A stretch of 43,717 nucleotides of DNA from Syntrophaceae bacterium (GCA_003153775.1 PMBI01000058.1:1-43717); one strand, 5' to 3'; shown: positions 7,277 to 17,128, numbered from the stretch's first letter. Notes: generated from the sequence alone by a model not told the origin. A program made the numbers and translations.

Positions 7277-8971
7277 CTAATGTATCGCCATCGCTTTTTC
7301 GTATTCGTTTATAAGGTACTTCTTATCGATTCCGTGGTCGATAAAGTCCCATGGTAAGATTTCATTTACACCCTTGCGGCGATATACATAGAAATCCGGA
7401 TTAACATTGACTTCCTTAAAGGCCTTTGGCCAGTTGCCTTTGTTAGTGTGAGCCGCAAGAAGGATGCCGCTGACTCGCCTGTCGCCCAGCGAGAGCAGGG
7501 CCTGGATGTAGTTCCATTTCGGGAGATCGTGGATGACCTTTACAGTAGGCTCCTTGCGGATTGCATTCTCAATCCGCCGCATCCTTTTTCTGACGACCTT
7601 AATGTCCTCAAGAGGCAGCCACTGAAAAGGCGTAACGGGTTTCGGGATGAACTGATTGATGCTGAGGGTTATGCGTTTGAAGCTCTTTCTTCCTGCAGAA
7701 ATCTTCATTACGTGATGTCTTATTTTCTTGACCATGTCAATGATGGCGTCTATGTCAGCCTCTGTCTCCGAAGGCAGGCCGACCATGAAATAAAGCCGCA
7801 CGTTGGCGATGCCGTGCTCGATCAGCAATTCGACAGCCCGGAAAATATCTTCTTCCGTGATACCTTTGCGGATCACGTCTCTTAAACGTTGACTGCCCGC
7901 CTCCGGCGCCAGGGACACGGTTTCGACGCGCGATTCCTGGAGCAGGGAAGCCAATTCGCGGTCCAGACGATCCAGCCTGAAGGAGCCGAGGGCGACTTCT
8001 CCATTACGGTCCATGATGAAGCGGCAGAGCGCCGGCAGGTCAGGATGATCGGAAACTGCCGTACCGAGCAGGCCGATCTTCTTCCCTTTGCCGATGCCGC
8101 GGATAAACGACGGTTCGAGCGTCTTTAAGCTCCTGAATCTTCCCGGCCGGTATAAAAATCCCGCCGCGCAGAAGCGGCAGCCGCGCCGGCAGCCGCGGCT
8201 TACCTCGGTTAAGAACAGTTCCTTGAATTCGTGAGAAGGTGTGCTTATGCATTGATCGGTTGCAAAGGCGTTGATGTCAGCAATGTGTCTTGTCCTTATC
8301 TTTGCAGGCAGTGCGGCATCGAGAGGCCGCATATCTTCTATGAGATGATCCGCCTTGTAATATACTCTGTAATATTTTGGAACATAGGCCCCTTCGACGT
8401 CTCTCTGCATGCGAAACAGGATTTCGTTTCGGCTTAGACCGAGGCGGCAGGAGTTTTCAAAGACGTGGAGAAATTCGGGGAGCAGTTCTTCCGCTTCTCC
8501 CAGGAGAAACAGGTCGAAGAAATCCGCGAGCGGTTCCGGATTCAGCGTTACGGAGACGCCGCCGCCGATAATTAGAGGCTCCGTTTCTTTTCTCTCCGCG
8601 GCACAGAGCGTAATTCCCGCCATGCTCAGTATTTTCAAAATGCCGGGATAGTCATTTTCAAAGGGAATGGAGAAGGCGATGATATCGAATTCACTGAGGG
8701 CCTTCTGTGACTCGAGGCTGAACAGAGGGAGGGATGAAGACGCGAACTCCGTTTCGTCCCCGGGATCAGGAACAAAGACTCTCTCGCAGAGAAAAGATTT
8801 TTCGTGATTTATTAAGGAATAGACGGTTTGGAATCCAAGGTTGGGCATTCCCGTCCGATAGTAATTCGGGTAGGCCAGGCAAACTTTGAGGAGATTGCCC
8901 CAGATCTTCTTCTGATATCCTTTTTCATCGGCTAATACATCATCGTATTTCTTTGTGAGTTTCCAGGACAT
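7277..8971 (-). CDS. Radical SAM protein with N-terminal B12-binding-like domain (TIGR03960-like)
   Basis: A 564-residue protein. The first 190 residues resemble a cobalamin-binding-like domain (VCLAYPNYYRTGMPNLGFQ, then FSIPFENDYPGILKIL, PLIIGGGVSVTLNPEP). A radical SAM core follows, with the cluster motif CRRGCRFC and downstream VSLAPEAGSQRLRDVIRKG and LYFMVGLPSETEADI. This layout matches the uncharacterised TIGR03960 family, often found near ribosomal L21/L27 or rne genes. The fold probably binds a 4Fe-4S cluster and SAM; the substrate is unknown. The ATG at 8971 was preferred to an in-frame TTG at 8980, but both lie at the edge of an AT-rich repeat and no strong ribosome binding site is seen. 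Confidence 0.85.
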   Translation of the reverse strand: MSWKLTKKYDDVLADEKGYQKKIWGNLLKVCLAYPNYYRTGMPNLGFQTVYSLINHEKSFLCERVFVPDPGDETEFASSSLPLFSLESQKALSEFDIIAFSIPFENDYPGILKILSMAGITLCAAERKETEPLIIGGGVSVTLNPEPLADFFDLFLLGEAEELLPEFLHVFENSCRLGLSRNEILFRMQRDVEGAYVPKYYRVYYKADHLIEDMRPLDAALPAKIRTRHIADINAFATDQCISTPSHEFKELFLTEVSRGCRRGCRFCAAGFLYRPGRFRSLKTLEPSFIRGIGKGKKIGLLGTAVSDHPDLPALCRFIMDRNGEVALGSFRLDRLDRELASLLQESRVETVSLAPEAGSQRLRDVIRKGITEEDIFRAVELLIEHGIANVRLYFMVGLPSETEADIDAIIDMVKKIRHHVMKISAGRKSFKRITLSINQFIPKPVTPFQWLPLEDIKVVRKRMRRIENAIRKEPTVKVIHDLPKWNYIQALLSLGDRRVSGILLAAHTNKGNWPKAFKEVNVNPDFYVYRRKGVNEILPWDFIDHGIDKKYLINEYEKAMAIH

Positions 8972-9140
8972 AAAATCCAAAATCCTAATTTCTAAATCCT
9001 AAACAAATTCAAATATCGAAATTCTAAACGAGTCGGCCATTCGGACTTTGATATTGTTTAGATTTCCGGATTTAGAATTTCGTATTTGCCCCTCATGGAG
9101 TGACGGAGCGAACTAAATTCTTTAGGATTTTGCATTTACA
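8972..9140. repeat. AT-rich degenerate inverted repeat between ftsZ and the radical SAM gene
   Basis: This gap is built of many related words such as AAATCCTAA, CGAAATTCTAAA, TTTAGATTTCCGGATTT and TTTAGGATTTTGC. Left-hand words recur as reverse complements on the right (for example CGAAATTCTAAA at about 9018 and TTTAGAATTTCG at about 9078), so it can fold into a long imperfect hairpin. Its G+C is far below that of its neighbours. It resembles the AT-rich AAATCCTAAATTC-type repeats known between genes in other genomes. Confidence 0.55.
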
Positions 9141-9157
9141 GCTTGAATTTATCTCCT

Positions 9158-10306
9158 CTAATCCGCCTGTCTTCTTAAGAATGTGGGTATCTCAAGATCG
9201 AGATGGTCGACGTCGTCCACCATTCCCATCTTCACTACATTGACATTATCAATGGGCTTCTCATGCCTTATATAGGCGGGCATAGAGAGATCCTCTCTCT
9301 TGTGGCCCATGCGTGAAACGGTTTTTATGGCCTGACTGGGCTTCTGCGGCTCGTTAAAACCGGTTGCTATGACCGTGATGCGTATTTCATCTCCCATGTT
9401 CTCATCCACTACGGTGCCGAAGATGATATTCGCATCCTCATGCGCTTCCGACTGGATGAGAGATGATGCTTCGTTGATTTCAAAGAGGGTCATATCAGGG
9501 CCGCCCGTGATATTCAGCAGGATCCCGTGTGCACCCTGGATGGTATTGTCTTCGAGCAGCGGAGAGGATATCGCACGCTGCGCAGCTTCCACTGCCCTGC
9601 AATCGCCGCTTGCAATACCGGTTCCCATCAGCGCCATCCCCATCTCGGACATGATGCTCTTGACGTCGGCAAAGTCGAGGTTGATCAGACCCGGCACCAT
9701 GATCAAGTCGGAGATTCCCTTTACGGCATGATAAAGGATATCGTCTGCCTTCTTAAACGCCTCGAGAAGCGAAAGGGATTTTCCGCCCAGGCTGAGGAGT
9801 CTCTGATTGGGAACGACAATGAGGGTATCCACGATCTTCCTTAGCTCTTCGATACCTTCCTCCGCCTGCTGATTCCTTTTCTTTCCTTCGAAGAGGAACG
9901 GTTTTGTGACGACGGCGACGGTCAGGATCTCCATTTCTTTGGAAATCTCCGCAACTATCGGTGCGCCGCCGGTGCCTGTACCGCCGCCAAGGCCGGCCGT
10001 GATGAACACCATGTCCGCCCCTTCGACGGCGTTCTTCAACATATCCTTTGTTTCAATGGCTGATCTTCTTCCCACGTCAGGATTTGAACCAGCTCCGAGT
10101 CCCTTAGTCACCTCAGCGCCGATCTGAATCTTGATGGGGGAACTGGATGCGCCCAAGGCCTGGGCATCCGTATTTGCCGCGATGAAATCGACGCCTTTTA
10201 GGTTGTACGAAATCATCGTATTGACGGCATTGCCTCCCGCTCCACCTATGCCGATTACCTTGATCTTTGCTGAGCTCATGTTACCTGGCTCCATCAATTG
10301 AAACAT
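9158..10306 (-). CDS. ftsZ: Cell division GTPase FtsZ
   Basis: A 382-residue tubulin-like GTPase that polymerises into the Z-ring at midcell. The GTP-binding region begins IKVIGIGGAGGNAVN, the tubulin signature GGGTGTG is at residues 107-113, and the T7-loop region is NLDFADVKSIM. The C-terminal peptide LEIPTFLRRQ, the usual binding site for FtsA and other partners, is intact, joined by a short linker. The start ATG has GGAGGG 7 bases upstream. It is the last gene of the dcw cluster, 15 bp after ftsA. The AT-rich repeat follows it. Confidence 0.98.
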   Translation of the reverse strand: MFQLMEPGNMSSAKIKVIGIGGAGGNAVNTMISYNLKGVDFIAANTDAQALGASSSPIKIQIGAEVTKGLGAGSNPDVGRRSAIETKDMLKNAVEGADMVFITAGLGGGTGTGGAPIVAEISKEMEILTVAVVTKPFLFEGKKRNQQAEEGIEELRKIVDTLIVVPNQRLLSLGGKSLSLLEAFKKADDILYHAVKGISDLIMVPGLINLDFADVKSIMSEMGMALMGTGIASGDCRAVEAAQRAISSPLLEDNTIQGAHGILLNITGGPDMTLFEINEASSLIQSEAHEDANIIFGTVVDENMGDEIRITVIATGFNEPQKPSQAIKTVSRMGHKREDLSMPAYIRHEKPIDNVNVVKMGMVDDVDHLDLEIPTFLRRQAD

Positions 10307-10321
10307 AATTTTCCCTCCCCT

Positions 10322-11548
10322 CTAAAAGAATTCGAGAAACCATTTTTTCATACTGCTCATTGTCTTGCTGAATATATTTGTTTCAAACCTTCTTAAGGCA
10401 TCCTTCGACAATGTTTTACTTCCATAGATAACGAGCCCGACGCCCGTCGCGTACATGGGGGAGTTTACAACGTCTACCAGCCCTCCCACGCCGATCGGAC
10501 AGCCGCGCCTGACGGGCATATTAAAGACATGCTCGGCAAGCTGTGTGATGCCGTCCATGATGGCCGTACCCCCGGTCAGGACGACGCCTGCGGCAAGTAT
10601 GTCTTCATACCCGGATTTGATAATTTCCTTGTAAGCAAGATTCAGGATTTCCTCCGTCCTCGGTTCGATGATCCTGCCGAGAATCTGACGGGTAACTTCT
10701 CTCGGCTCTCTGCCGCCCACACTGGGAACCTCTATGACTTCGTCCTTCGGGATGATGGGTGTGAAGGAACACCCGTACTTCAGTTTGATTTTTTCCGCTT
10801 CCGTAATGGGCGTTCGCAAGCCGGTTGCTATATCGCTTGTGATGTAATTGCCGCCGACGGGCAATACTGCTGTGTGCTTTATGCTGCCCTCGGAAAAGAC
10901 GGCGATATCCGTCGTGCCTCCGCCGATATCGAGGAGGACCACACCCAGGTCCTTTTCATCATCGCTGAGAACCGCTTCACTTGACGCGAGCTGTTCGAGG
11001 ACGATGTCGTCTATCTCCAATCCCACGCGGTTCACCGATTTCACTATGTTCTGTACGGACGTCACGGAGCCCGTCACAATATGGACCTTGGCCTCGAGGC
11101 GGACGCCGGACATACCGATGGGGTCCCTGATGCCGCTCTGGTCGTCAACCACAAAGTTTTGGGGCAAGGTGTGCAGAATCTCTCTGTCCAGCGGAATGGC
11201 AATGGCCTTTGACGCCTCAATTGCCCTCTGCACGTCGTCCTCGTCGACCTCGCGGCCCTTAACGGCCACGATGCCGATACTGTTCTGTCCTTTTATGTGT
11301 CCGCCGGCGATGCCCACATGCACGGAGCTTATTTCGCAGCCGGACATGTGTTCAGCTTCTTCAACCGCCTTTCTGATGGCATCCACGGTACTCTCAATAT
11401 TGACGACTACACCTTTCCTCAAACCCTCGGAGGGATGTGAGCCTATGCCTATGATGTCGATGCCAGTATCGGTGATTTCGGCCACTATGGCGCAGGTCTT
11501 AGTGGTGCCCAAATCCAGGCCGACAATTACATGTGCCTTTTTGACCAT
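10322..11548 (-). CDS. ftsA: Cell division protein FtsA
   Basis: An actin-like ATPase of 408 residues that tethers FtsZ to the inner membrane and recruits later division proteins. The phosphate-1 motif VGLDLGTTKTCAIVAE is at the N-terminus, LGVVLLDIGGGTTDIAVF is the phosphate-2 region, and VVLTGGTAIMDGI is the adenosine region. The last residues SSMKKWFLEFF form the amphipathic membrane-targeting helix. The ATG at 11548 was chosen (GGAG 6 bases upstream) over an in-frame ATG seven codons earlier without such a site. It is 15 bp before ftsZ. Confidence 0.96.
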   Translation of the reverse strand: MVKKAHVIVGLDLGTTKTCAIVAEITDTGIDIIGIGSHPSEGLRKGVVVNIESTVDAIRKAVEEAEHMSGCEISSVHVGIAGGHIKGQNSIGIVAVKGREVDEDDVQRAIEASKAIAIPLDREILHTLPQNFVVDDQSGIRDPIGMSGVRLEAKVHIVTGSVTSVQNIVKSVNRVGLEIDDIVLEQLASSEAVLSDDEKDLGVVLLDIGGGTTDIAVFSEGSIKHTAVLPVGGNYITSDIATGLRTPITEAEKIKLKYGCSFTPIIPKDEVIEVPSVGGREPREVTRQILGRIIEPRTEEILNLAYKEIIKSGYEDILAAGVVLTGGTAIMDGITQLAEHVFNMPVRRGCPIGVGGLVDVVNSPMYATGVGLVIYGSKTLSKDALRRFETNIFSKTMSSMKKWFLEFF

Positions 11549-11599
11549 CCTTGCTCCGCCTTTCCTCATCTTTAGTGGACCGTAACCGCTGATAAGTTA

Positions 11600-11605
11600 A
11601 TTATA
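11600..11605 (-). promoter_or_regulatory. Possible internal -10 element before ftsA-ftsZ
   Basis: A perfect TATAAT lies on the minus strand in the 95-bp ftsQ-ftsA gap, one of the few real gaps in the cluster. No good -35 hexamer is seen 16-18 bp upstream, so this is only a candidate. Extra ftsA-ftsZ promoters near ftsQ are known in other bacteria. Confidence 0.3.
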
Positions 11606-11643
11606 ACTTCCCATTGTTTCCGTCGGACGGCGCGAGCCGCCTC

Positions 11644-12486
11644 TCATGTCCTCAATCCCTTCTTGGGCGCTATCGGAATTGCGGGACTCATCACGTTTTT
11701 TTTCTGAACGGCGATTTTAGCCGGATCGTTCAGGTCGATGAGCAGAAATCCGAGTTTCATGTTTCTTCTTTCGAGATCGGCCATCACTGCATTCAGTCGC
11801 TTCAACTTGTTTTCATAACTGTCAAAACCAAGCCTGATGCATAACCCGCTGTCGGTGAAAAGAGAGAGTCCGAACGCCTCGTGGCCGTGAATCTCCGCAA
11901 TGTTCCTTATCGTGGGGAATTCTTTCGAAGCCGACAGGTATCTCAGGAGTTCGAGGGATTTTGTGAAAAGCGCGGAATCGTTATCATCGGAATAATATAC
12001 GTTAAGCACCGGGATATCGACCTCGTCGTTTTTTTCAAGCTTCTTAAAAGCCACGCCATCAAGATCCATCAGGTTGAACCCGTTATCGCGCTTAACCAGG
12101 GCGACTGCCGTTCTTTCCTGGAGGTTAATGACGAGACGGTTGGGAAATTCTCTCCCAACGGATACTTCCTTGATCCACGGGTTTGATTCAATCCTGCGGG
12201 CGATTGTGCCGAGATTGATCGCGAGGAGATTCTGCGACGGCTTGATGGCGGCATATGAAAGAATTTCTTTTTCCGTAAGTTCCTTGCAGCCGCGAACAAC
12301 AACCTCTTTGATCTCAAAGTAGGGGGAGCTGACGGTAAAGTTATACCCGAAGATCATGCCGGCGCCGATTATCGAAATGACGACCAACAACAAGGCCGTC
12401 CTCAACAATTCATGCAAAATGTGTTTTGAACGTCTTTGCAGTCTGTATTTTTTCGCTTCGAACCTTGACTTAACGGGAGTTTTCAT
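11644..12486 (-). CDS. ftsQ: Cell division protein FtsQ
   Basis: A 280-residue bitopic membrane protein. A basic cytoplasmic head of about 25 residues precedes one membrane segment (LLLVVISIIGAGMIFGY). The POTRA domain follows (FEIKEVVVRGCKELTEKEIL), then the FtsQ beta domain (NPWIKEVSVGREFPNRLVI and NLMDLDGVAF). FtsQ joins FtsL and other divisome parts in the periplasm. It overlaps the murB stop by ATGA, which indicates translational coupling. No ddl gene lies between murB and ftsQ, unlike in some other dcw clusters. Confidence 0.92.
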   Translation of the reverse strand: MKTPVKSRFEAKKYRLQRRSKHILHELLRTALLLVVISIIGAGMIFGYNFTVSSPYFEIKEVVVRGCKELTEKEILSYAAIKPSQNLLAINLGTIARRIESNPWIKEVSVGREFPNRLVINLQERTAVALVKRDNGFNLMDLDGVAFKKLEKNDEVDIPVLNVYYSDDNDSALFTKSLELLRYLSASKEFPTIRNIAEIHGHEAFGLSLFTDSGLCIRLGFDSYENKLKRLNAVMADLERRNMKLGFLLIDLNDPAKIAVQKKNVMSPAIPIAPKKGLRT

Positions 12487-13412
12487 CCATCTTCCCCGAC
12501 GATCATGACCTCTGTCTCGAGCGCAATGCCCCGCTCTCTCCTGACCTTCGTCTTTATCATGTCAATCAGGGCAATGATGTCGCTCGCTTTCGCGTTTCCC
12601 AAATTGACAATGAAGTTGCCATGTTTTTCCGAGATCTTTGCCTCGCCTATCTGCACGCCCTTAAGGCCCGATTCGTCGATGAGCCGGCCCGCAGGAATAC
12701 CACCATTCGGGTTTTTGAAAATAGAGCCCGCGTTGCGGTATTCGAGGGGATGCTTATTCTTCCTCTTTCCGAGAATCTCATTAATCCGGGTATGGATTTG
12801 TTCCTCAAATCCCTTTCTCAAAGAAAACGACGCGCCGACGATAACAGTGCCCTCCGGAATATCGAGATTCCTGTATGTGAATTTAAGGTCATCCTTCCCG
12901 GACTCCTGTATCTCTCCGCTCACAATCATCAATTCAACCGTTTCGACGACGTCCTTGATCTCGTTGCCGTAAGCGCCGGCATTCATCCTGACTGCCCCTC
13001 CGACGCTGCCGGGAATACCGGCACAGAATTCCATGCCGGAGAGAGATCTCTTTTCAGAGAGCAGAACTATTTCGGAGAGGGTGGCCCCTGCGCCCGCATG
13101 GAGCAGTACCTGTTCAGAGCCTCTCTCTGCCAGGCTGATGCCGCTCATCCTCAGCATGGAAATTACCGCGCCCTTATAACCGCCGTCCTTCACGATCAGA
13201 TTCGTTCCGTTGCCGATAGGAATAAACGGCACTTGGAACTGCCGCAAAAAATTAACGATCCGGCTCAGCTCTTCGCTTCGTTCCGGCCAAATCACTGCAT
13301 CGGCATTTCCGCCGACACCGATCGACGTATGGCGGGACATGGGCTCATCGAACAGGACCTTGCCGGAAACCATGTCCCTCAGCTTTTGGCGTAGCGTCGT
13401 ATCAATGAGCAT
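12483..13412 (-). CDS. murB: UDP-N-acetylenolpyruvoylglucosamine reductase MurB
   Basis: A 309-residue FAD enzyme that reduces UDP-GlcNAc-enolpyruvate to UDP-MurNAc with NADPH. The FAD-binding part shows VPFIPIGNGTNLIVKDGGYKG and GMEFCAGIPGSVGGAVRMNAG. The catalytic serine sits in YRNAGSIFKNP, and the C-terminal domain has HGNFIVNLGNAKASD. The length fits the shorter type II MurB enzymes. It lies 19 bp after murC and overlaps ftsQ by 4 bp. Confidence 0.96.
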   Translation of the reverse strand: MLIDTTLRQKLRDMVSGKVLFDEPMSRHTSIGVGGNADAVIWPERSEELSRIVNFLRQFQVPFIPIGNGTNLIVKDGGYKGAVISMLRMSGISLAERGSEQVLLHAGAGATLSEIVLLSEKRSLSGMEFCAGIPGSVGGAVRMNAGAYGNEIKDVVETVELMIVSGEIQESGKDDLKFTYRNLDIPEGTVIVGASFSLRKGFEEQIHTRINEILGKRKNKHPLEYRNAGSIFKNPNGGIPAGRLIDESGLKGVQIGEAKISEKHGNFIVNLGNAKASDIIALIDMIKTKVRRERGIALETEVMIVGEDG

Positions 13413-13431
13413 CGCATCTTTTCCGGGTACA

Positions 13432-14832
13432 TCATTTCGCCGCGGCCTTTTTTAGAAAGTCCTCGCCGATCTTCCAAACACTGCCGGCTCCCTGCGTGAT
13501 TATGACATTTAAGGGTTCCGCAATGGCAAGCAGATGTTCCACGATTGCGTCAAAGTCGCGGATGTAGACCACGTCGCGGTGGCCCTTGCTGCGGAGGCCT
13601 TCACAGAGAGCCGCAGCATTCACGCCATCTATGGGGGCCTCGCTTGCTGCGTAGATATCCGTCACGATCACAGTATCCGCGTCCGGGAAGGCCGCCAGAA
13701 ATTCATTGAAAAGGGCTTTCGTCCTCGTATAGCGATGGGGCTGAAAGACTACGATGATCTTCTTTTTCCATACCTGCTTCGCTGCCCTCAAGGTTTCTCT
13801 GATCTCCGTCGGGTGATGGCCATAATCATCCACGACAGTGACCCCGTTTACCTTTCCCTTAACCTCGAGCCGGCGCTGGACGCCCGCAAAACCTGTCAGT
13901 CCTTCCTTGATGGCCCCATACTCCATATCCAGTTCCCTCGCGACGGCGATAGCAGCGAGAGAGTTATAGACATTGAAAAGCCCGGGGACGTGGAGTGTTA
14001 CTGTTCCGCAGGCGTTCTCTCTGTAATGGAGTGTGTAACTGGAAGATGATCCGGAAAAGGATATGGCGCTTGCCCTGTAGTCGGCAGGCGCTGCAAGCCC
14101 GTAGGTAACGGTCTTCCTCTTTATTTTGGGAAGGATGTCTTTTACATTATCATCGTCGAGGCAGAGGATCGTGGAGCCATAGAAGGGAACGATGTTGGCG
14201 AACTGCAGGAAGGCATCCTTGATGTCATCGATATCCCTGTAGTGATCAAGGTGTTCGCGGTCGATATTTGTAATCACTGCCAGGGACGGGGCAAGTTTCA
14301 GGAAGGAGCCGTCACTTTCATCCGCCTCAGCTACAATAACCTCTCCATCCCCGAGCTTCGCATTGCTGCCGATGCTGGCAAGTTTGCCGCCGATAACCAT
14401 CGTCGGATCAAGTCCCCCGGATGCGAGAACTGTTGCCACCATCGAGGTGGTTGTTGTCTTTCCGTGACTACCCGATACGGCGATGGAGAACTTCATCTTC
14501 AACAGTTCTGCGAGCATTTCGGCCCTGGGTATGACGGGAATATTTTTCCTGTGCGCCTCCATGACCTCCGGGTTATCGGGTTTAACTGCCGTCGAGGTGA
14601 CTACCACATCCGTATCGCCAAGCTGTGAGGCATTATGACCTGCATAAATTTTCGCGCCGAGCGATGTTAGTTTGTGCGTGAGGTCGGACTGACCAAGGTC
14701 TGAGCCGCTGACCGTGTAACCCAGGTTAAGGAGTACTTCTGCGATGCCACTCATGCCGATGCCGCCTATGCCGACAAAGTGGATGCGTTTGACTTTCCTC
14801 CGCATGGTGTCTCTTCTGTTACCTGTATTCAT
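13432..14832 (-). CDS. murC: UDP-N-acetylmuramate-L-alanine ligase MurC
   Basis: A 466-residue ATP-dependent Mur ligase that adds L-alanine to UDP-MurNAc in the cytoplasm. It has the N-terminal nucleotide-sugar fold ([17 protein letters not shown]), the ATP site [12 protein letters not shown], the central-domain [10 protein letters not shown] and [10 protein letters not shown], and the C-terminal [10 protein letters not shown] and FQPHRYTRT, all typical of MurC. Start ATG 14832 has AGGT close upstream; an overlapping TTG one codon earlier and a downstream ATG (14805) are alternatives. The upstream 108-bp gap to murG is unusual in this cluster. Confidence 0.96.
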   Translation of the reverse strand: MNTGNRRDTMRRKVKRIHFVGIGGIGMSGIAEVLLNLGYTVSGSDLGQSDLTHKLTSLGAKIYAGHNASQLGDTDVVVTSTAVKPDNPEVMEAHRKNIPVIPRAEMLAELLKMKFSIAVSGSHGKTTTTSMVATVLASGGLDPTMVIGGKLASIGSNAKLGDGEVIVAEADESDGSFLKLAPSLAVITNIDREHLDHYRDIDDIKDAFLQFANIVPFYGSTILCLDDDNVKDILPKIKRKTVTYGLAAPADYRASAISFSGSSSSYTLHYRENACGTVTLHVPGLFNVYNSLAAIAVARELDMEYGAIKEGLTGFAGVQRRLEVKGKVNGVTVVDDYGHHPTEIRETLRAAKQVWKKKIIVVFQPHRYTRTKALFNEFLAAFPDADTVIVTDIYAASEAPIDGVNAAALCEGLRSKGHRDVVYIRDFDAIVEHLLAIAEPLNVIITQGAGSVWKIGEDFLKKAAAK

Positions 14833-14835
14833 CAA

Positions 14836-14943
14836 CTACCTGCTCAGTCTGCGGTATTTCCTGTTAAACTACGGCTCTTTTCACTGTATATTGTATATCT
14901 TTTGCTTCTATATACTATATCTTGTATTAAATCTACAAAAAAT
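14836..14943 (-). promoter_or_regulatory. AT-rich murG-murC gap, possible internal promoter
   Basis: This 108-bp gap is far more AT-rich than the coding DNA around it. On the minus strand it contains TTGTAA, 17 bp, then TACAAG, and nearby TTGTAG with ATATAGTATA, which could act as a weak promoter for murC-murB-ftsQ-ftsA-ftsZ. No hairpin with a T tract is seen. Confidence 0.3.
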
Positions 14944-16032
14944 TTACAAGTTTCTTAAAGTTATCAGCTCCATGCAGGCGTCTACGATATCGGCTGCAGC
15001 CCTGACGTTACCGAGGCTCGCCGACCTCGCTTCCATGTCTCTTATCAAATCCGGATGGAGAAAAAATTTTTCGATGGTTTCAGCCAGCATTTTACCGCTG
15101 ATTTCCTTTTCGGGTATCATCACGGCTGCCCCCGCCGCGACCAGCGCTTCCGCGTTTTTCGTCTGGTGATCATTTGCGGCATGGGGAAAAGGTATCAATA
15201 TGGCCGCCTTGCCGCTCGCCGTGATTTCCGCGATGGAAGTGGCGCCGGCCCTGCAGATAATCAGATCCGCAGATCTGAACGCACGAGCCATGTCCATGAT
15301 GAACGGCAGGACATCTGCATCTATCCCGTGTGACTCATAGTGCGCCGCGAGGGAATCAACATCGGCGCTGCCTGTCTGGTGGATGATCTTCAACTTGTCC
15401 TTGATCTTCGCGAGATGAGGAAGAGAATCGAAGACTGCCGTATTTATGCCGCGGGCGCCCTGGCTTCCGCCAAAGATAAGAAGCGTAAACTTGTCCGTTC
15501 TTTTTTCCGCTTCCCGTATTCCGGAAATAAAGGCCGCCCTGACAGGGTTTCCGAACGCCATGATCTTTTCTTCGGGGAACCATTTCTTTGTTTCCGGGAA
15601 GGTCAGAAATATCCTATCGGCGAATTTTCCGAGGATCCTGTTGGTGATGCCGGGCAGGGCGTTCTGCTCGGCGATGGCTGTCCTGATGCCCATGAGGCGC
15701 GCCGTCATCACGGCTGGTCCGGAGGCATACCCTCCCACTCCGATGACTATGTCCGGGTGAAACGCACGGAGCAGCCTGCAGGACTCAACTATACTGCGGG
15801 GAATCTTGAGAAGAGCGCCGAGAGTCTTTATAATACCCCTTCCTTTTATTCCTTCCACATCAAGGGCGTGCAGATTAAATCCCATATTGCCGAGCACCCT
15901 CTGTTCCAAGCCCTTCTTCGTTCCCACAAAAAGGATGCTGTTCGTCTGATCCCTTCTCATAAATTCCTCAGCTATGGCGATTCCCGGGAAGAGGTGTCCC
16001 CCCGTTCCGCCGCCTGCTATGATAATTTTCAT
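14944..16032 (-). CDS. murG: Lipid II synthase MurG
   Basis: A 362-residue GT-B glycosyltransferase that moves GlcNAc from UDP-GlcNAc to lipid I on the inner face of the membrane. The N-terminal glycine-rich loop GGGTGGHLFPGIAIAEE, the second loop GVGGYASGP, LLIFGGSQGARGIN and the donor-binding RAGATSIAEITASGKAAILIPFPHAANDHQ are all present. Length is normal. It lies 19 bp after ftsW. Confidence 0.97.
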   Translation of the reverse strand: MKIIIAGGGTGGHLFPGIAIAEEFMRRDQTNSILFVGTKKGLEQRVLGNMGFNLHALDVEGIKGRGIIKTLGALLKIPRSIVESCRLLRAFHPDIVIGVGGYASGPAVMTARLMGIRTAIAEQNALPGITNRILGKFADRIFLTFPETKKWFPEEKIMAFGNPVRAAFISGIREAEKRTDKFTLLIFGGSQGARGINTAVFDSLPHLAKIKDKLKIIHQTGSADVDSLAAHYESHGIDADVLPFIMDMARAFRSADLIICRAGATSIAEITASGKAAILIPFPHAANDHQTKNAEALVAAGAAVMIPEKEISGKMLAETIEKFFLHPDLIRDMEARSASLGNVRAAADIVDACMELITLRNL

Positions 16033-16051
16033 ATCCCGTCCCCGTAGCCGT

Positions 16052-17128
16052 TCATTTTTGATAGGAGGAGATATTCAGCAGTATACCGACCGTTACTAAG
16101 GACATGATCAGTGATGTGCCGCCATAACTCACGAGTGGAAGCGCCAGTCCCTTGAGGGGGATCAGTCCCATGACGCCGGCGATATTGATAAACGCTTCGA
16201 GGGCCATGACCATGGTCAAGCCTGCAGCAAGAAGGCTGCTGAAAAGGTCTGGGGCCCGGAAGGATATCAGGAGTCCCCTGACGATAAGGATAGTGAAGAG
16301 GAATAAGACGATGAGGACGCCTATGAAGCCGCTCTCTTCGGCAATGATGGACAGGATAAAGTCTGTGTGAGGCTCAGGCAGATAAAACAGTTTCTGCATC
16401 CCGTCTCCTATTCCCACCCCGAACGTGCCTCCGGAGCCGAAGGATAGAAGGGATTGAATAATTTGAAATCCGGAACGCTGAGGATCTTTCCACGGATCGA
16501 GGAAGCTCATCAGCCTTACGAGCCGGTAGCTCTTATGAACAAGGAGCCAGACAGCTGCGGGCGCAAAAATCGCCAGTATGCCTGTAAGATGAAGAATCCT
16601 GCATCCCGCAAGGTAGAACATCAACATCATGATCAGGGTGATGATGACCGCCGTGCCAAAGTCCGGCTCTAAAAGAATAAGCCCCACGGTGAACAGTATG
16701 ACGAGCATTGGCAGCAGGACTGCCCGTTTAAAGTCGGTTATCTGGCTGTATTTTTTCGTCAGGAAATGGGCGAGAAAGAGCACCATCGATACTTTGACCA
16801 TTTCCGTGACCTGGAACGAAAAGAAGCCCACCTTAAGCCACCTGGTTGCGCCTCCGGCGCGGATCCCGATATGGGGTATAAGGAGCAGAGACAGGAGAAT
16901 TGCGGATACAAGGACGCCGGGATACGCGAGTTTCTTCAGCCGGTCGTAAGGAATCTTCGTCATCAGCACCATGATGCCCAAGCCGAGGAGCACGAAAAAT
17001 ATCTGTTTCTTGAGAAAGTACTGCCCGTCGTTAAACTTCCTCATGGCGAGTATGGAGCTTGAGCTGTAGATCATTACCGTACCTATGGTCACGAGGATAA
17101 GCGTGACCAGCAGGAGGATAATATCCAT
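16052..17128 (-). CDS. ftsW: Septal peptidoglycan polymerase FtsW (SEDS family)
   Basis: A SEDS-family polytopic membrane protein of 358 residues with about ten hydrophobic segments. It polymerises septal glycan together with FtsI. Typical segments are TVMIYSSSSILA near the start, LLEPDFGTAVIITL, and the C-terminal IPLKGLALPLVSYGGTSLIM, the SEDS signature. The ATG at 17128 was chosen for its AGGAAAAGG site. Upstream in-frame ATGs (17149 and one deep inside murD) lack one, and the longest reading would add a basic segment made from murD in another frame. Confidence 0.93.
   Translation of the reverse strand: MDIILLLVTLILVTIGTVMIYSSSSILAMRKFNDGQYFLKKQIFFVLLGLGIMVLMTKIPYDRLKKLAYPGVLVSAILLSLLLIPHIGIRAGGATRWLKVGFFSFQVTEMVKVSMVLFLAHFLTKKYSQITDFKRAVLLPMLVILFTVGLILLEPDFGTAVIITLIMMLMFYLAGCRILHLTGILAIFAPAAVWLLVHKSYRLVRLMSFLDPWKDPQRSGFQIIQSLLSFGSGGTFGVGIGDGMQKLFYLPEPHTDFILSIIAEESGFIGVLIVLFLFTILIVRGLLISFRAPDLFSSLLAAGLTMVMALEAFINIAGVMGLIPLKGLALPLVSYGGTSLIMSLVTVGILLNISSYQK

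Noticed and set aside
12621-13394. 257-codon plus-strand ORF inside murB
   Set aside because: Antisense shadow of murB with no ribosome binding site or family features.
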